This document shows, piece by piece, positions 1 through 13,000 of a stretch of DNA of 64,000 nt (positions are counted from its first letter, which is position 1; the number at the start of each line of letters is the position of its first letter). The DNA lies in the NCBI GenBank assembly GCA_015501605.1, contig JADNRZ010000001.1, forward strand, positions 1,054,001 through 1,118,000, in the 5' to 3' direction. The position numbers and the translations under genes were made by a program. The notes under the pieces are model-generated. The model worked only from the letters and a program-made list of their open reading frames with translations, had not been told where the DNA came from and did no database searches. The stretch comes from Panaeolus papilionaceus. Lineage: Eukaryota > Basidiomycota > Agaricomycetes > Agaricales.

Positions 1-77
1 GTTTCCGTATTATTCTTGGTGTGTTGTTTCTTTATCTGTACCTGAATTACCCCTGACTTTTATGCGACTGGGATTAG

Positions 78-3000
78 GGGACCATCATGTCTTTCGATTC
101 AATAACCCAGAAGAAGTCCGCAAGCAGCGCGACCGAGCAACCATGAAGAGTAACTTGCATCTTAGCGTGTCTGCTGGAGACTTGGATAGCGAAACATCAC
201 CAAGACCTGACTCTCCAACGAGTTCTGACAACGAACAGGACGTAGATTGGAACTTTGCAAAGCGTGAAGCAGCGCTCGCTAAGCTGGGGTTGGACCCCAC
301 CCTGGACAACTTGCCTGATGATGACCTCAACAAACTGTTCGAAAAAATCACCAAAGTCAAGACGATGCGAGATCACAATTCTAAGTCACGACCCGAGAGT
401 AGTCTCAGTCAGGCTGATGATGTTTGGAGTGAAACAAGCCGCCCACAAGCAAGCGAAGTCAACACCGACGATACAAGCATATACGCAGGTGCAGGTCCCA
501 GCTGGGGAGGAAGCCCTGCCGTTGATAATTCCCTCAAGGAGACGCAAAACCAACTGGAAAACAAACTACAAGACCTTGAAGATGAAGCGGCAGAAACCGA
601 AGACCTCAAGGTGGAGAAAGAGCATATGGAGCACCAGCTACGCCTTGTTCAGATGCAGATGAAGCGTATGATTGAAGCGAGAGCGAGAGGTGATACTGAT
701 GCTCTTGCTTTGGATTTTGAACCTGTCGTCTTCTCGGCTCGCCAGCTGAGGCTCATTAGAAAGGTTTTGGATCGATGGCGAGCGCATCGCGCTTTCTCTA
801 TGGCAGAACTTATTCTGGCCAACGCGGTTATGATAAAGGAAGCTAATATTATCAGGTTCGTTTTTATACTGACCTACGTAAGAAGCACCAGCTGATATTT
901 TCTCCATCAACACAGCAAGGAACTAGGAAAAGAAGTGTCTTATAACTTTACCATCGCGTCCGGAGGTAGTCTTGCAGCTCCAACATCGTCCGTTGATACG
1001 ATCGCAGGCCTAGACGAGTTTGGTGACGTTGCCGATCCCATTCTGGCATCGGCGACGCAGCCTTCTGTTGCTGTCAAAGTACTCGATCGACGTCATAACG
1101 CCATATATGCCTGGTCACTAGATCGTATGCAGCAGCAGCTCCAGCGGATGCGCAATCTCACCACCTATATAGATCGACCCTCATATACCCAGCATTTTTC
1201 ATCCGACGAGCCCTTCTTCGATTCTCCTCCGCCGGAATACTCATTCATTGGCAATGCCTTGATTTCCCTTGCGACACTTTCGCGCAGATTGTCATCCACA
1301 TCCACCGTCCCCATTTTCTGCCGTTATACCTCTGAAGCGATTGGATCTTGTCGGGTTGATATTAAGGTTGTCAATGTTGTGCTTTCTCCGAAGTACCAAA
1401 ATAGTGTCTCCTCACCTTCCACGAGATCGTCATCACCTGTACCAGGGACTGTCCCCCCGGGAAGCAAGCTATCCTTCTTCCTCACGATCGACTCTGTGAA
1501 AGGTCTATCGTCTCATGACTTCCGGAACATACACCTACAGGTTCGCCTTTCCTCGTTTGTAGGATCTACCCTAGCTGCAGAGGAGGTATTCCCTTCATCG
1601 GCTCTGGATATGGACGCCAATTCGCTATCGGAACTGAAGTTCAGGCGCAGCTTCTCCATTGTAACCTCATCCAAGGTCCTCAACCATCTACGGACAGGTT
1701 ATGCTCCAATCGAGTTTTTCGCTGCTCTGAAACCAACCTACCTGGAGCGGATGGAAAGATGGGACGAAATGAGGGAACAAAAGCAGTACATTCAGCCTCC
1801 ACCCTCATCACCTGCATCCGACTCTCCATCCGACTCTCGCCCTGCTACATTACCGCTTATGCGACGGTCAGAAAACGACTTTGTGGTCGAACAAACACAC
1901 GACGTTGTTGCTTGGCTACAGATCGCTGAACTTGGACCAGAAGGGACATATGTCCCCGTTCCAGTCATCGCTGAGGGTAGCATTGATCCAGGGGTCTTTT
2001 CTCTACACCAAGGATTGCAGCGACGCATCATCATCTCGCTGTCTTCCAATTCTGGATTGCAACTCCCTTGGCAAGAGTTTACCAAAGTACGTATGGGAAA
2101 TGTACGGCTGCTAGATGCGAAGGGCCGTATTCACGATTCGACCTCCAAGGCTCTCGTGAATCTCCCTCTCCTGATGGAGCAGACAGTGCAGTTTAAACCC
2201 GATGGAACTGGAGCTTTGAGTGGTGAAGCGCTATGGGACTCTAGTATCCACGATTCTGTGCTTCTCAATCGAGTTACAGCATCCAATCAGCGGATCTTGC
2301 TCCAGCTCAACTTCGCAGTCGCTGTCGAGATTTGCAGTGATCCCGTCCAATTTAGTATGGACGTGGCTATATCAATGAGGACAAGAGATGCCGGACCACC
2401 TTCCAAAATCCTTACATTCTTCGGTTCAAATCGTATCCTCTCTCGCACGAGCACACTCTTCAGCGTCAAGCTATCCCCTCCACTTACACGGTCTGCCAAG
2501 GACCTCTGGCGACTTGATACGTCCGAAAAGTACGTCAGAGGAGAGGAGACGCTTGGGATTTGGAAACCTCGTGGTATCTCCGTTGTGGAGGACTATACGC
2601 GCCTCATCACGACGGAGAGGCGAGCAGCAGATGTGCAAGCCATTAGAGTCATTCTTGCTGCCTCCCCGCCGAGACCAGTATCTGTTGATGCATTAGCATG
2701 GAAGGCAGATGATCTCCTGAGGAAGTCGCTGACGCTCTGGCAAAAGCAATTTGGCCATCGTGGAAAGGTAGTGCACATCGTTACTCGAGATTTGATCCCT
2801 TTACTGATGCATATCTCTAGATTGTTCTCAGCCAAGAACCCGTTGAAAGCGAAGAGTCAACTGGTACTTCTAAGCTAACCTTGGATACTAGCACCCCTGG
2901 AGGATTGAAGTTTGTCTCTGAAACGAAAGTTGTGCCACGAAGGTGAATTACGCGCGTTGATCTTGAGCATCATTAGGATACTAATAGATAAAAAATTACA

Positions 3001-3424
3001 GTGACAGCGCAACGAAGAAGGGACACCTCATGATCCTTACGGATGCTAGTCAGAACATCTGGGAGAGGAAGTGGTTTGTTCTGAAGAGGTATGACCTGAT
3101 GAGTTATTGGAATTCTGCACAGAGACAGCGCTCTGACTTGTTCACTAGGCCGTATCTCCATATCTTTGCACACTCTAATGAGTTGGAGGAGACTGGTATT
3201 ATCAGCCTGACAGGCGTTAACGTTGAATGTGACCCTCATAAGGAATCTTTGCTAGGCGTATGTTCTTTGTTTCTTACTTTGACAGAAAGTTAATAAACCT
3301 GGCACAGAAACCAAACTCTTTCACGCTCTTTACAGCCTCCAACTCTCATGCGCTAGCCGCGCCCAACGTTAAGGAACTACAATCATGGATAACTAAACTG
3401 GATCCTACACGAACCTCAGCTTAA
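78..3424 (+). CDS. Kinesin-3 family motor (KIF1/Unc-104-like), 5' truncated
   Basis: This is the C-terminal two thirds of a long-range vesicle-transport kinesin; the motor domain lies outside the window. The first visible residues (GDHHVFRFNNPEE) are the end of the FHA domain that follows the motor in kinesin-3. A glutamate/lysine-rich coiled coil is at about 530-690, then a KIF1-type middle region, and a C-terminal PH domain at 3002-3421 (KGHLMI...WERKWFVLKR...LQSWITKL) that in this family binds phosphoinositide cargo membranes. Introns read as 856-915, 2768-2820, 2943-3001, 3089-3148 and 3258-3307, and each join keeps the frame. The left part (1-77) ends in TTAG and is probably the tail of another intron, so the first exon base is inferred. 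Stop codon TAA at 3422-3424. About 1,020 residues are visible. The family assignment is firm; the exact first exon is not. Confidence 0.9.
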
Positions 3425-4496
3425 CGCGAATTTTATGCTATGTTTTATTTTATTTTAATGGTATTTGTCTCTGGAATTGCTTTGTTTTTTTTTTGTTTAC
3501 CCTCTCGTCGTTGGCTGGTCTTGTTAAACACTAGATATATATCACACATACCATGTATTCTCACAAAGATCTATCTCATAATTCCGTACTGTTGATGTGT
3601 TAGCGTCCCTTTTTTTCATTTTGGAATTACATACACCTACACCATCCCTGAAATCTCGAGTAATCTATTTATAGTGATGATCCTGGTTTTCCTTATAAAG
3701 AATACTTCCTTCCTTAACGGGTTCCATAGAACTTGTGCGTTTAAGCCGTTCATCGAATACGCGCTGCGTCTATTGCTTAGCATGAAATTTTATTCTTCTG
3801 GCCAGACTCAACCCGTACTTTGTTCCTTTCTCGTTTATTGACACAGCTTCTTGGTTGTTTCTGATGATAATACATGTTGACAGCAACCAAACAGAATCTG
3901 TGGAATTCTACATGATATCATGCGAGCAATGGTTATTGATTCCGATCCGTGTGCCGGATAGAAACAAACCCCCAACATCGAAGGTCAGAACCCCATCAGG
4001 GTAAATTTCGGCCCGTCCAACTTTTACCCAACGCTGGATGCTTCAGGGTGGTTTACCAAGCTCATATTATGTATGCACTTAGATAGGGTTTGAATTTCGG
4101 TGTCGATGTGCGCGGGGGCAGTAAACTTTGTATTTTGAGTTGTTCTTATTTTGAATTTGTATGATCTCAAATGCCTTGCAGCTGAACGGAGGGAATTGTG
4201 AAAAAGCTAGGGTGTTTTGGATATATATATAATGCGTACATGTGAGTCTAAAAAATGCAAGTTCCTCCCGATGATGCTAATGTGTACTCTAAGGTTGTCT
4301 ATGTAATTGAAAGTCCAAGATGAAATAATGATAAATGCAGCGAAAGATGCATGGGATGCCGGAGCTTTTGAGCGAGGGAAATTTAATTGGTAGGTACTGT
4401 GAAATGGGATGCGTTGGGGAAGGGGCAAGGGAAAGTAGGATGGGAAGGAAGAAGAAAAGAAACATGGGGAAATAATCTATAGGCGTTTTTACACGA
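3425..4496. other. Convergent intergenic region
   Basis: Tail-to-tail spacer between the kinesin gene (+) and the CFA synthase gene (-). It is AT-rich with T-runs and carries the 3' UTRs of both. No open frame with splice support, tRNA or repeat was seen. Confidence 0.6.
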
Positions 4497-6371
4497 TCAA
4501 TCGCATCGTAGCGTGGGTGTGTCATTCTATTAGAGAAAAACTGTCAATGAACTGTTGCCTTGGGCCGAAATGCAAGGAAAGGGTCTCACCTCACGAATAA
4601 AAGTGAGCATGTGGCATGTGATATAGCCCTTTGAGAAGCCAGCACCAGCGTAGGCAAAAAGATATTGCCACTTTCTCTTGAAGGTCTCGTAGTCTTTGGG
4701 GTCGCTCAGGCTGGGATAATCCTTTACGATCAAATCCTGTGTGAGGTTGGACTCGAGACGCCTTCCCCATTCTCGCAGAGTTCGTGGGTAATCTATCGAG
4801 AATATTCCGAGTCAGAAAGAAGTGCATGGCTAATATGGAGGGACATCGCTTACGAGCTGCGTGGTTCTCCACTCCTTCCAAAGTGAAGCGGCCTTGTGAT
4901 GAACTGTGAGCTGCCGTAATCAGAGCGGTTGCACTGGGGAGGCAGGAGTTGGGCCACATGTATTTGCGCATGAAATCCTCAGCCCTGTTATGAAAATGAT
5001 CAGAAAAGGAACGTAAGAAGTCAGATTAAATTGAAACGTACTGGTATGAAGAGTATTTTGATTCTGGGAATGTTGAAGCAGTGACGACGGCGGTTGCGTT
5101 TCTTGGCTTGAGAGCAAAGTCGACGAGCTTGAAGTAGAGGGGGTAGTACTTTGATCCCACATGCTCGAGCATCTCTACGCTGACGAAAGCGTCAAAGGCG
5201 TTCTCGAACTCGGCAGGGATTTCTCTGTAGTCCATGAGGTGGACGCGAATGCGGCTCTCGAGACCGGCTGCCTTGATGCGCTCTTCTGCGAGTTTCTTCT
5301 GCTCGATCGACAAAGTGAGGGTGTCGACTTCGCATCCAAAGGTACGTGCGGCCTCGATAGCCAGACCTCCCCAACCGCTTCCGAACTCTAGGATACGGTG
5401 ACCGGGCTTGACGCGGGCAGCTCGAAGGACATGGTGGATTTTTCGGAGCTGAGCGGCCTCGAGATCGCCAGGGAATGGACCTTCTTCGAGATCCCCTCGA
5501 ACACCACCCTCGGCGTCACTCCACAGAGCACATGAGTACATCATCTCTTTGCTGAGGAAAGCCTGTTTATGTCATATGAGTATGTTGAGATGATCGAGTG
5601 AGATTGTTATACTGACCTTGAAGAGTTCGTTTGATTGATCGTAACTAGCGATAGCGTTGAGTCTTGCTTGTGAGCGAGTCTGGCCGAGAATTCTGTTGTA
5701 TAGACCGGTGACTGCGGAGGAGATTTTTGCTGCTGTTGATGAGAGAGTGCTTTCCATGCCAGCTTGGTTATCAAGCCACAACTGGAAAGAGATAAGTTAG
5801 GTTAAGATAGAAGCTCATTAAAGTTAATGACGCACATCCATGCAGCCTTTTAGAGAAGAGACGTCGATGTCCCCAATCATGTATGCTTCACTGACTATAA
5901 AAGAAGGTATTAGCGGGGTCAAATGTGGGTAAGGTTCGGCAAATGCTTACAGCCAAGATCACCGGAACTATACAAGGCAAAGAGAAGGATAATGAACACC
6001 CGTTCGATAGTCAATAATAAAAAAAGGTACTTACAGGAGAATACGAAACCAAAAGTTGTCATTGTTGATTTTGAGGTGGATATCATTGCAGCCCTTTTTG
6101 TAGTTCCCATAATAGTGGGTCCCTTCGGAATCGGAGATTGTCAGGTGTCCGACTTGAATTGCATCTTCGAGTACTGAAAGGATAGATGTACGAGCTGTGG
6201 TAAATTGTAAATAAAACGCGACTTGAAATAATATTCGAAAGAGTACCAACCCAAAGCAGCGATCCATGAACGTGGACTAAGAGTTGCTGTTGAAAATAGG
6301 GAGGAAGTGTGAAGGGCTTTTGTTGTTGGGGCTGAAAACTGAACACAGGTAGCAGACTGTTGTGGCGACAT
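4497..6371 (-). CDS. Cyclopropane-fatty-acyl-phospholipid synthase
   Basis: SAM-dependent enzyme that adds a methylene group across double bonds of phospholipid acyl chains (CFA/mycolic acid synthase family). Nine exons join in frame to 468 residues: 6251-6371, 6035-6194, 5951-5967, 5836-5894, 5617-5781, 5042-5562, 4854-4984, 4590-4792 and 4497-4526. The N-terminal substrate-binding part shows NDNFWFRIL. The SAM-binding motif LEFGSGWGG is near residues 232-240, followed by VEMLEHVG. The C-terminal segment ends YAGAGFSKGYI..HMLTFIRE. The start ATG at 6371 gives a Ser/Thr-rich leader without a clear signal. One exon is only 17 nt. The family was first described in bacteria but is widespread in basidiomycetes, so the gene alone is not evidence of recent transfer. 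Confidence 0.92.
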
Positions 6372-7351
6372 TGTTCTAGCACGAAAGAAAGCTAAGGAGA
6401 TGCCGTTGAATGTGAGAGAGGATGAAGAATGAGATATTGAGACGTGAAAAGTTGGGCTTTATATGCAGCGACGCGCGACGGATGAAATTGGACATTCTCC
6501 CGTGGTGGAGGGATGAAGATCGGCAAATAGACGATATAATCTGGTCAAGGAAAACCAAATGGGAGGATTCGCGAATACTCAGATGAATCTCATTCTAACA
6601 CGCGTGTCAACGCTAACTCTGTGACTCTCACTATCAGCAACAGAAATCTTAATGGGGAATTAAAGAAAAGAAAGGAAGCAGTAATCCTTTTTTTTTGATT
6701 ATTTTTCTTTCATTTTTCTTTCATTCTTTCGAATCGATACAGAGCGCCTTGAAGACAGAGGCAGAGGAGACATTCGACGGTTCGATAGTCCTTTGCATCG
6801 ACAATTAATACTTCCACGTGGCTCGAACAACTCGATCTAAGAATCACCCACACCTCCCACTTTCGTCCCACGCTCCAAATCTCGAATCCCAAGATTTCAA
6901 CACTTCAGATTTCAAATCAAACCACGGATTCATCATCAAAAGAGATCCAGTTTTCCACATTCCGATTCAAATCCTGAGCAATGCAATGAGATCTCAACAG
7001 TTAACCTTTTGACTCCTCTATCATCTATCTACCAAAGGTCACCGTTCCATAATTAACACAATCCCCACTGTTTTGTTTTTTTCCCCCTCTCTCTTGGTAA
7101 CCTGCTTTTAGATCACAATTTATTCGATACATCTATCGTACTGATAATAGTCTACTATGTACCATTCCCACCCAACAAACAATCTCGTGACCTATCGCCT
7201 TCAGCATGTGCACCTCTTAGACCTGTACCTATGAATAACTCACTCAACATTCCGTGTGACGTTCACAAATGTTCACTTGTTACAAACCCAAGGAGAATGA
7301 CCTCAGCCATCCTGGACATCATGACATGCCTGCTATTTACTCGGGCCTCAC
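6372..7351. other. Upstream region of the CFA synthase gene
   Basis: About 1 kb between the CFA synthase start and the 3' end of the next minus-strand gene. It should hold the CFA promoter. A T-run lies at about 6688-6715. No convincing coding exon, tRNA or repeat was seen; the short open frames here lack splice or codon support. Confidence 0.5.
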
Positions 7352-8534
7352 TTATCGATGATCTTCCTCCATGGCTTCCGACTCGACATAATGACCCTCA
7401 TCAACATTGCGACCCTGCACGACTTCAGCTACGCGGAGCTCCATAGTTGCCTGGCCCAATTCCGAGCCATTACCTATACACACCTGACGTCGCTTCAGAT
7501 CACTCTCAAGTCGTGGAAAACATAATATGACATCCTCGGCTGAGACACGGAGGATTGATCACTCACCCGCTTAATGAAAGCGTCATCCATGGCTTACTAG
7601 AAAGCGAGGCCCAACTCGGCTAATCCTCTCCTGTCAGACGACATACCTTACCCTTGAGTATAACACCCGCAACAACGAAGCGGGGCATTATTTCCCTACA
7701 GACGACCAGCGTTCTTCCGTCCACAAAATCTAAGATTGAACACACAAGACAAACGCCGCCACACCCCATATGGTCCTATCGCATTCCAAACCAGTCTCTT
7801 AGCTTTTCAAAGACCTAGAACACTCATGACGAGCAAACAGGCGGCTTGAGCCAAAGAGCTTTAACCTTGAGGTTCAACCTAGATTTCATACAAAGAAAAA
7901 AAGCGGGAAAAGTAAAGCAAAAAAACACTATCACAACATCCGGCATCTTACCTGAACAGAATAATATGTGCCGAACACCCATCCCTTAACCTTATCCTAC
8001 GTTTTCTGTCATCGACAACCTCCATAACCTTGGCAAAAGAAGGGTGAGATCTCATCCAACTGTGCCGACAATCGAACAGTACTGCTTTAAACTCAATGTT
8101 ATTAGGAGCATAGCCTGTATTCACTCAGACCATGTGGAGGAAGATAGAGCAATAGAAGGCTGGCCCTAACAATAAGGATTACCGTAGGCAGGTTCCCTCC
8201 AATCTTCTTTGAACACGAGACGGAAGCCTAAAACCAATATATCTGCTGGAGACGCCGTTGGTTGGTTCGGCCTCCGCCCATGTCTTAACAACATCATGAA
8301 TATTTGAACAACTGACTGTCGTGCCAAATAAGCAGAGAATATATAAATCACACGATGGCAAGCAAATTGAATACATACTGGAAAAACCCATTTCGCACCG
8401 TCTCCTTCATTCAACGAGCAGAAAAGCTCCAGATCGACGCGAAAACCGGGCAAAGTCAATCGGATTCGAATGCCTATCACGAGTCTCTTTCGAGGAATTT
8501 GGGAGTCATACAAGATACGAGCCGAGTCAAAAGG
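7352..8534 (-). CDS. Unrecognised multi-exon protein-coding gene (or young pseudogene)
   Basis: Not recognised. Consistent splice sites on the minus strand link exons in one frame: 8379-8534, 8183-8315 and 7952-8114, with GT-AG introns of 63 and 68 bp. A less certain short exon lies near 7810-7850. Further exons are 7652-7729, 7567-7592 and 7352-7504. Readable pieces are PRKRLVIGIRIRLTLPGFRV, APNNIEFKAVLFDCRHSWM, EVVDDRKRRIRLRDGCSAHI, REIMPRFVVAGVILK and SELGQATMELRVAEVVQGR, ending EAMEEDHR and a stop at 7352-7354. The mix of charged and hydrophobic residues looks like a folded soluble protein. The N terminus is unresolved: the frame stays open further upstream to an ATG at 8738 or 8756, but an in-frame TAA at 8535-8537 interrupts it. 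It lies just downstream of ARL2 on the same strand. It could be a gene with an extra intron at the 5' end or a gene that has begun to decay. Confidence 0.45.
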
Positions 8535-8832
8535 TTATTCCATGAGATGCCGACCCATTGTATTCTTGATTCTGGCTGTGAAAGAGACGTGCTTGTAGAA
8601 TAGAACAGATTTTGAATACAAAACTTGGTTGCTGGGCGCAGAGCCGAAAAAGCGATGGGATGTCACGACCGTGTTTGTTGGAGTGTTCCTTTGAACACAG
8701 AGCTTATTCCGCGGCAAAGTATCTTGTGGCGTTGACATACATATGTGTATGTCCATGACCTACTGTATTCAATTGCTCAGATTTATCTGACCTGGCAGCC
8801 ATAAGCAAGTGTGCAAAAAACACAAGGCATTT

Positions 8833-9739
8833 TTAAGCATTGATGATGGTCGACTGATCTTGGGGGGCTATCGTAGTAGAATAGTAAAGCCTATTAGCGA
8901 CGTCATTAACAACCCAGTCCAATCCGGATACGAGGTTCGCTCCTGTGACAGCGCTGCAGGCCCAAATTTTCCAATGGTGAGTTGTAATCGAATGAAGGTC
9001 CAAGGCCTATTTGACAGCATGAATAAAATCCTGAATCCTTCATCCGACTGACATCTGAAAAAGAAAAAGCACTTACGTCCTGGATTTCAGCATCAGTCAT
9101 AGAGCCTTGAAGGTCCTGTTTATTAGCAAAAACGAGTAATGAGGCTCCTGCGAGTCGCTGTCATAAGACGTGATAACCGGTGAGAACAACGCGGGGGTGT
9201 ATGAACAGAAGATGCAGGATCCTCACGTCTTCTGTGAGGAGACTGTGCAGCTCTTTCTTGCAGTCTTGCATGCGCATTCTGTCTCCAGAGTCTACAACCC
9301 AAACCAATGCGTCGGTTTGCTCGAAATAGTTGCGCCAATAGGGTCGTAAGGTTCGCTGACCGCCAACGTCCCCTAAAGCATAAATCTATCAGGTGGCGCT
9401 CAAAAATGAACGAGACTAATAACGGCACGTACATATATTGAGTGTGTATCTTTCAAAGAATGATGAAGATTCAATTTGGAAGGCTAAAACCAACCAGTCA
9501 TCTTACTTTCCATGAAGAAAAGTCTTAATATTGAACCCCAGAGTCGGACTGATGCTATCGATGTCTTCTCCATTAAGTTTCTTCAGAATAGTGGTCTTTC
9601 CTGCATTATCCAGTCCACTGGGTAATAGTATAATGAGCATTCGATTACTAGAAATGTGCAAGAGAATGACCAACAGGAAGAGCAGGCGCATCTCTTTCTC
9701 CTTCTGACGACTCTTTCGTATGATTGTAAGAAGACCCAT
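8833..9739 (-). CDS. ARL2: ARL2-type small GTPase (Cin4/Alp41 family)
   Basis: Arf-like GTPase that in other eukaryotes works with tubulin-folding cofactors in making tubulin heterodimers. Six exons join in frame to 194 residues: 9675-9739, 9507-9617, 9433-9449, 9237-9373, 9077-9157 and 8833-9006. The N terminus MGLLTIIRK and the core match ARL2. The P-loop GLDNAGKT is at residues 23-30, the switch I region has [10 protein letters not shown], the G3 box WDVGGQ is at 65-70, and NKQD is at 122-125. One exon is only 17 nt. The tail [15 protein letters not shown] extends past the usual end, so the last codons deserve checking. It is transcribed away from eIF5B across a short shared promoter. Confidence 0.93.
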
Positions 9740-10091
9740 GATTTATCAAGCAGTTAATATCAGATAACTCTGAAGCGATGCCCCTGAGACGGCTATGGGT
9801 CCAAGGGTGATTTAAAGGATATTTAGGCGTTCACCCTGGGTTAGTTCTGACGATCAAGGATGGTGTTCAACAATGAACGCGCTAAGCTTTGGCACCAAAT
9901 AGGCGTGTAAGTCACGTGGACCCGGTTACTTTTGAATCACCGGCACGATTTTACGCTTCCGATATCATTATGATGAGCAGTGTTTGACTCTTGTGCATAA
10001 TCCTTGTCAGTGCTGTGTACCTCTGGTCGTTGGACTTTCGAAAAAACTTCACACAAGTATTACTTGTACTCGATAATACTACGATCTCACA
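9740..10091. promoter_or_regulatory. Divergent promoter of ARL2 and eIF5B
   Basis: A 352-bp spacer separates the ATG of ARL2 (-) from the ATG of eIF5B (+), so it must hold both promoters. No clear TATA box was seen. A CACGTGG-type E-box core (GTCACGTGGAC) lies near 9912. Confidence 0.55.
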
Positions 10092-13000
10092 ATGCCACCT
10101 AAAAACAAGGGCAAGAAGGGAAAGAAAGGCAACGATGACTGGTGTGCAGAATCCCCGCATCTACATCTCTTGGATAGACCACTTAAATTGGCTGGATTGA
10201 TAGGAATGACGCTGATACGGCAGCACCTAGTCTGGTCAGTGCTGCAGCCAACGGATCAGACGATGAGGGCGTAACATTCGCCAAGAAACCCAAAGCTTCT
10301 GGCTTTGCTGCATTGGCTGCTGTCGATGATTTCATAGAGCCAACTTTCGACAACGACGATGAGGGAGGAGGCGGAGGCGGTTTAATGGTAAATCTAATTG
10401 TTTTAAACATACACATTCGGTGATTTAACATCTATCGCGTCACAGTCCCTGATCGGCAAGGCGAAAGGAAAGAAAGAAAAGAAGAAGGCAAAGGCAGCAC
10501 CTGTAGATGATGATCTAGACAATGCCGACGTCGACGTTTCTGCTGCTGATTCCAAAAAGCCGGTGGAAGTTACTGCGGAAGAACTTGCCGACGAAGAATG
10601 GGGCCCTGTCAAGGAGAAGAAGAAGAAAGGAAAGGCTAAGAAGGAAAAGCCCGTTGAGGATGAACAGGAACCAGAAGTGAAGAGTGAAGCAGGTACGGGG
10701 AACTTTTCGTCACATCCTCTCTCTCTTTTGTTTACCAGAATTAGGCTGACATATGATCAAATCGTTTTAGCTACGCCTGCTAGAGAAGCTACACCCGCTC
10801 CTGCCAATGAGGATGAAGCCGAGCCAGAGGATTCCGGGCCTAAAATTCTCTCCAAGAAGGAGAAGGAGAAACTGAAGAAGGAAAAGGAAAAGGTCAGTAA
10901 TCTTTCTATTGCGCTTATCTTACATACAAGCTCACTCAAACCTGTGCAGGCGAAGAAAAAGGCTCAAGCAGCGGCAAAGAAAGCCGCTGAGCCGACGCCC
11001 GCGCCCGAACCTGCTGCTCCTGCCGCTCCTACAGAACCCAAAGAGGACGAGGACGGTGATGAAGGAGCAGAGGTCGGCAAGTCAGACGCCAAGAAGAAGA
11101 AAAAGAAGAAGGGCGCAAAGAAAGAGGAGGATACCCCAGCCCCGACACCTTCTGCGCCAGCGAAAAAAGGAAAGGCCAGCGGAATTAGCGCCCTCAAGGC
11201 TATGATGGATGAGAAGAAGCGATTGGAGGAAGAGGCACGGCGTCGCGAAGAGGAGGAACGCAAGAGGATAGAAGAGGAAGAAAGAAGAATAGAGGAAGAA
11301 GAGCGTAAGAAAGAGGAAGAAAAGCAGCAGAGGAAAGAGAAAGAAAAGGTTTGTTTTGTAGGTTTTCTAAATGACAATCACTAATCAACCCGGCATTTCA
11401 TCAGGCCAAACGCGAACTTGCGAAGAAGGAGGGAAGGCTGCTGACAAAAAAGCAGAAGGAGGAGAAGCAAATGGCCGAAATTCGCAAGCAAGCTCTTTTG
11501 GCTTCTGGGGTCCAAATCGAGGGATTACAGGCAGCTGGAGCTGCACAACCAAAGAAGGTTGTGTATGGAAACCGCAAGAAGAAAGGTCCAGCTGCAAAGG
11601 AGAGCTCACCCGCAGTAGAATCTCGACCACGACCCCCTGAATCGGCTGCGGCGCCGTCCCTAGTAGCAGAGACACCGGCACCGGAACCTCAGGCTCAAGC
11701 GAATGAGGCTGCTAAATCAGACTGGGAGGCAAGCTCAGACGAGGAAGAGGCTAAGCTGGCTGCGCCTTCTGGCGTCAAGGATACATGGGACGAGTCTAGT
11801 GATGAGGAAGAAGGTAATTGTAACTGTTGCCCCCTGAGTAGATAATTTACTGATTTGATTATCGGCGGCGCCAGCACCTCCTGTCCAGACCAAGGCGGCG
11901 CCTGCTAAAAAGGCAGAAGCAGCTCCTACCCAGACGAAACCTCAAGCAGGATTGAAACCCCAAGCTGCAGCAGGACCAGCGAAACCCCAGGCCTCTACCA
12001 GTGCTAAGAACCAGCCAGCGAAAGAAGAATCGTCGGAAGAGGAAGATTCTGATGAAAGTGATGATAGTTCAGATGATTCCTCCGATGATGACTCGGATGA
12101 ATCTTCGGAAGAGGAGCAAATGTCCGCCGCACAGAGAATGGCTGCACAGAGGAAGGCAGAGGCGGCAGAGCGTCGCGCTAAGGCTCGTGAAGCGGCTCTT
12201 GCTGCGAGAAGTAAGGACGACCTTCGTAGTCCCATTTGCTGTATTTTGGGACATGTCGATACTGGAAAGACGAAGCTGCTGGATAAGGTACCTTGGCTTT
12301 TTCCGATAGCTGCTGAAGAATTTCTAATATCCATGACAGATTCGACAAACAAATGTTCAAGAAGGCGAAGCAGGAGGTATCACGCAACAAATTGGTGCCA
12401 CCTACTTCCCTGCAGATGCCATCAAAACAAAGACAGCTGTCATGAACAGAGTACGTTTCGAGAGTTATACTTGACCTGTGGCGACCTGCTCATCTATCAT
12501 AGGACGGAACACAAGAGTATAAGATTCCTGGACTTCTAGTCATCGACACACCTGGTCACGAGTCCTTCACCAATTTGCGTTCTCGTGGAAGCTCGCTCTG
12601 CAACATCGCCATTCTTGTCGTCGATATCATGCACGGCCTGGAAGCTCAAACTCTGGAATCCCTTCGCTTACTCAGGGATCGTAAAACGCCATTCATTGTT
12701 GCCTTGAACAAGGTACTCGTTCTTCTACAATCGAATGGTTTGAAGGCGACTGATGGTTCCGAACTTAGATTGACCGTATTTACGGGTGGGACCCCACACC
12801 CGATGGCGCTTTCCGCGAATCACTCGCCAAGCAGGGTCGATCCGTTCAGCGCGAATTCGAAGATCGTGTGGCGAAGACAATCGTCGCCTTCGCCGAAGAA
12901 GGGTTGAATGCTTGTCTGTACTACGAAAATAAGAACTTCGCAAGGAACGTGTCCCTCGTCCCGACATCGGCTATCACAGGAGAGGGTGTGCCGGATATGA

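Noticed and set aside
4497..6371. CFA synthase as a recent bacterial transfer
   Set aside because: It has eight typical short introns and local codon use, and the family is widespread in basidiomycetes.
8321..8603. Plus-strand frames of 74 and 82 codons opposite the unrecognised minus-strand gene
   Set aside because: They lack splice logic and recognisable motifs, while the minus strand shows several phase-consistent exons across the same bases.
10964..11377. Minus-strand 137-codon Ser-rich frame within eIF5B
   Set aside because: It is the complement of the Lys/Glu-rich eIF5B region; low-complexity GA-rich DNA keeps the opposite strand open.
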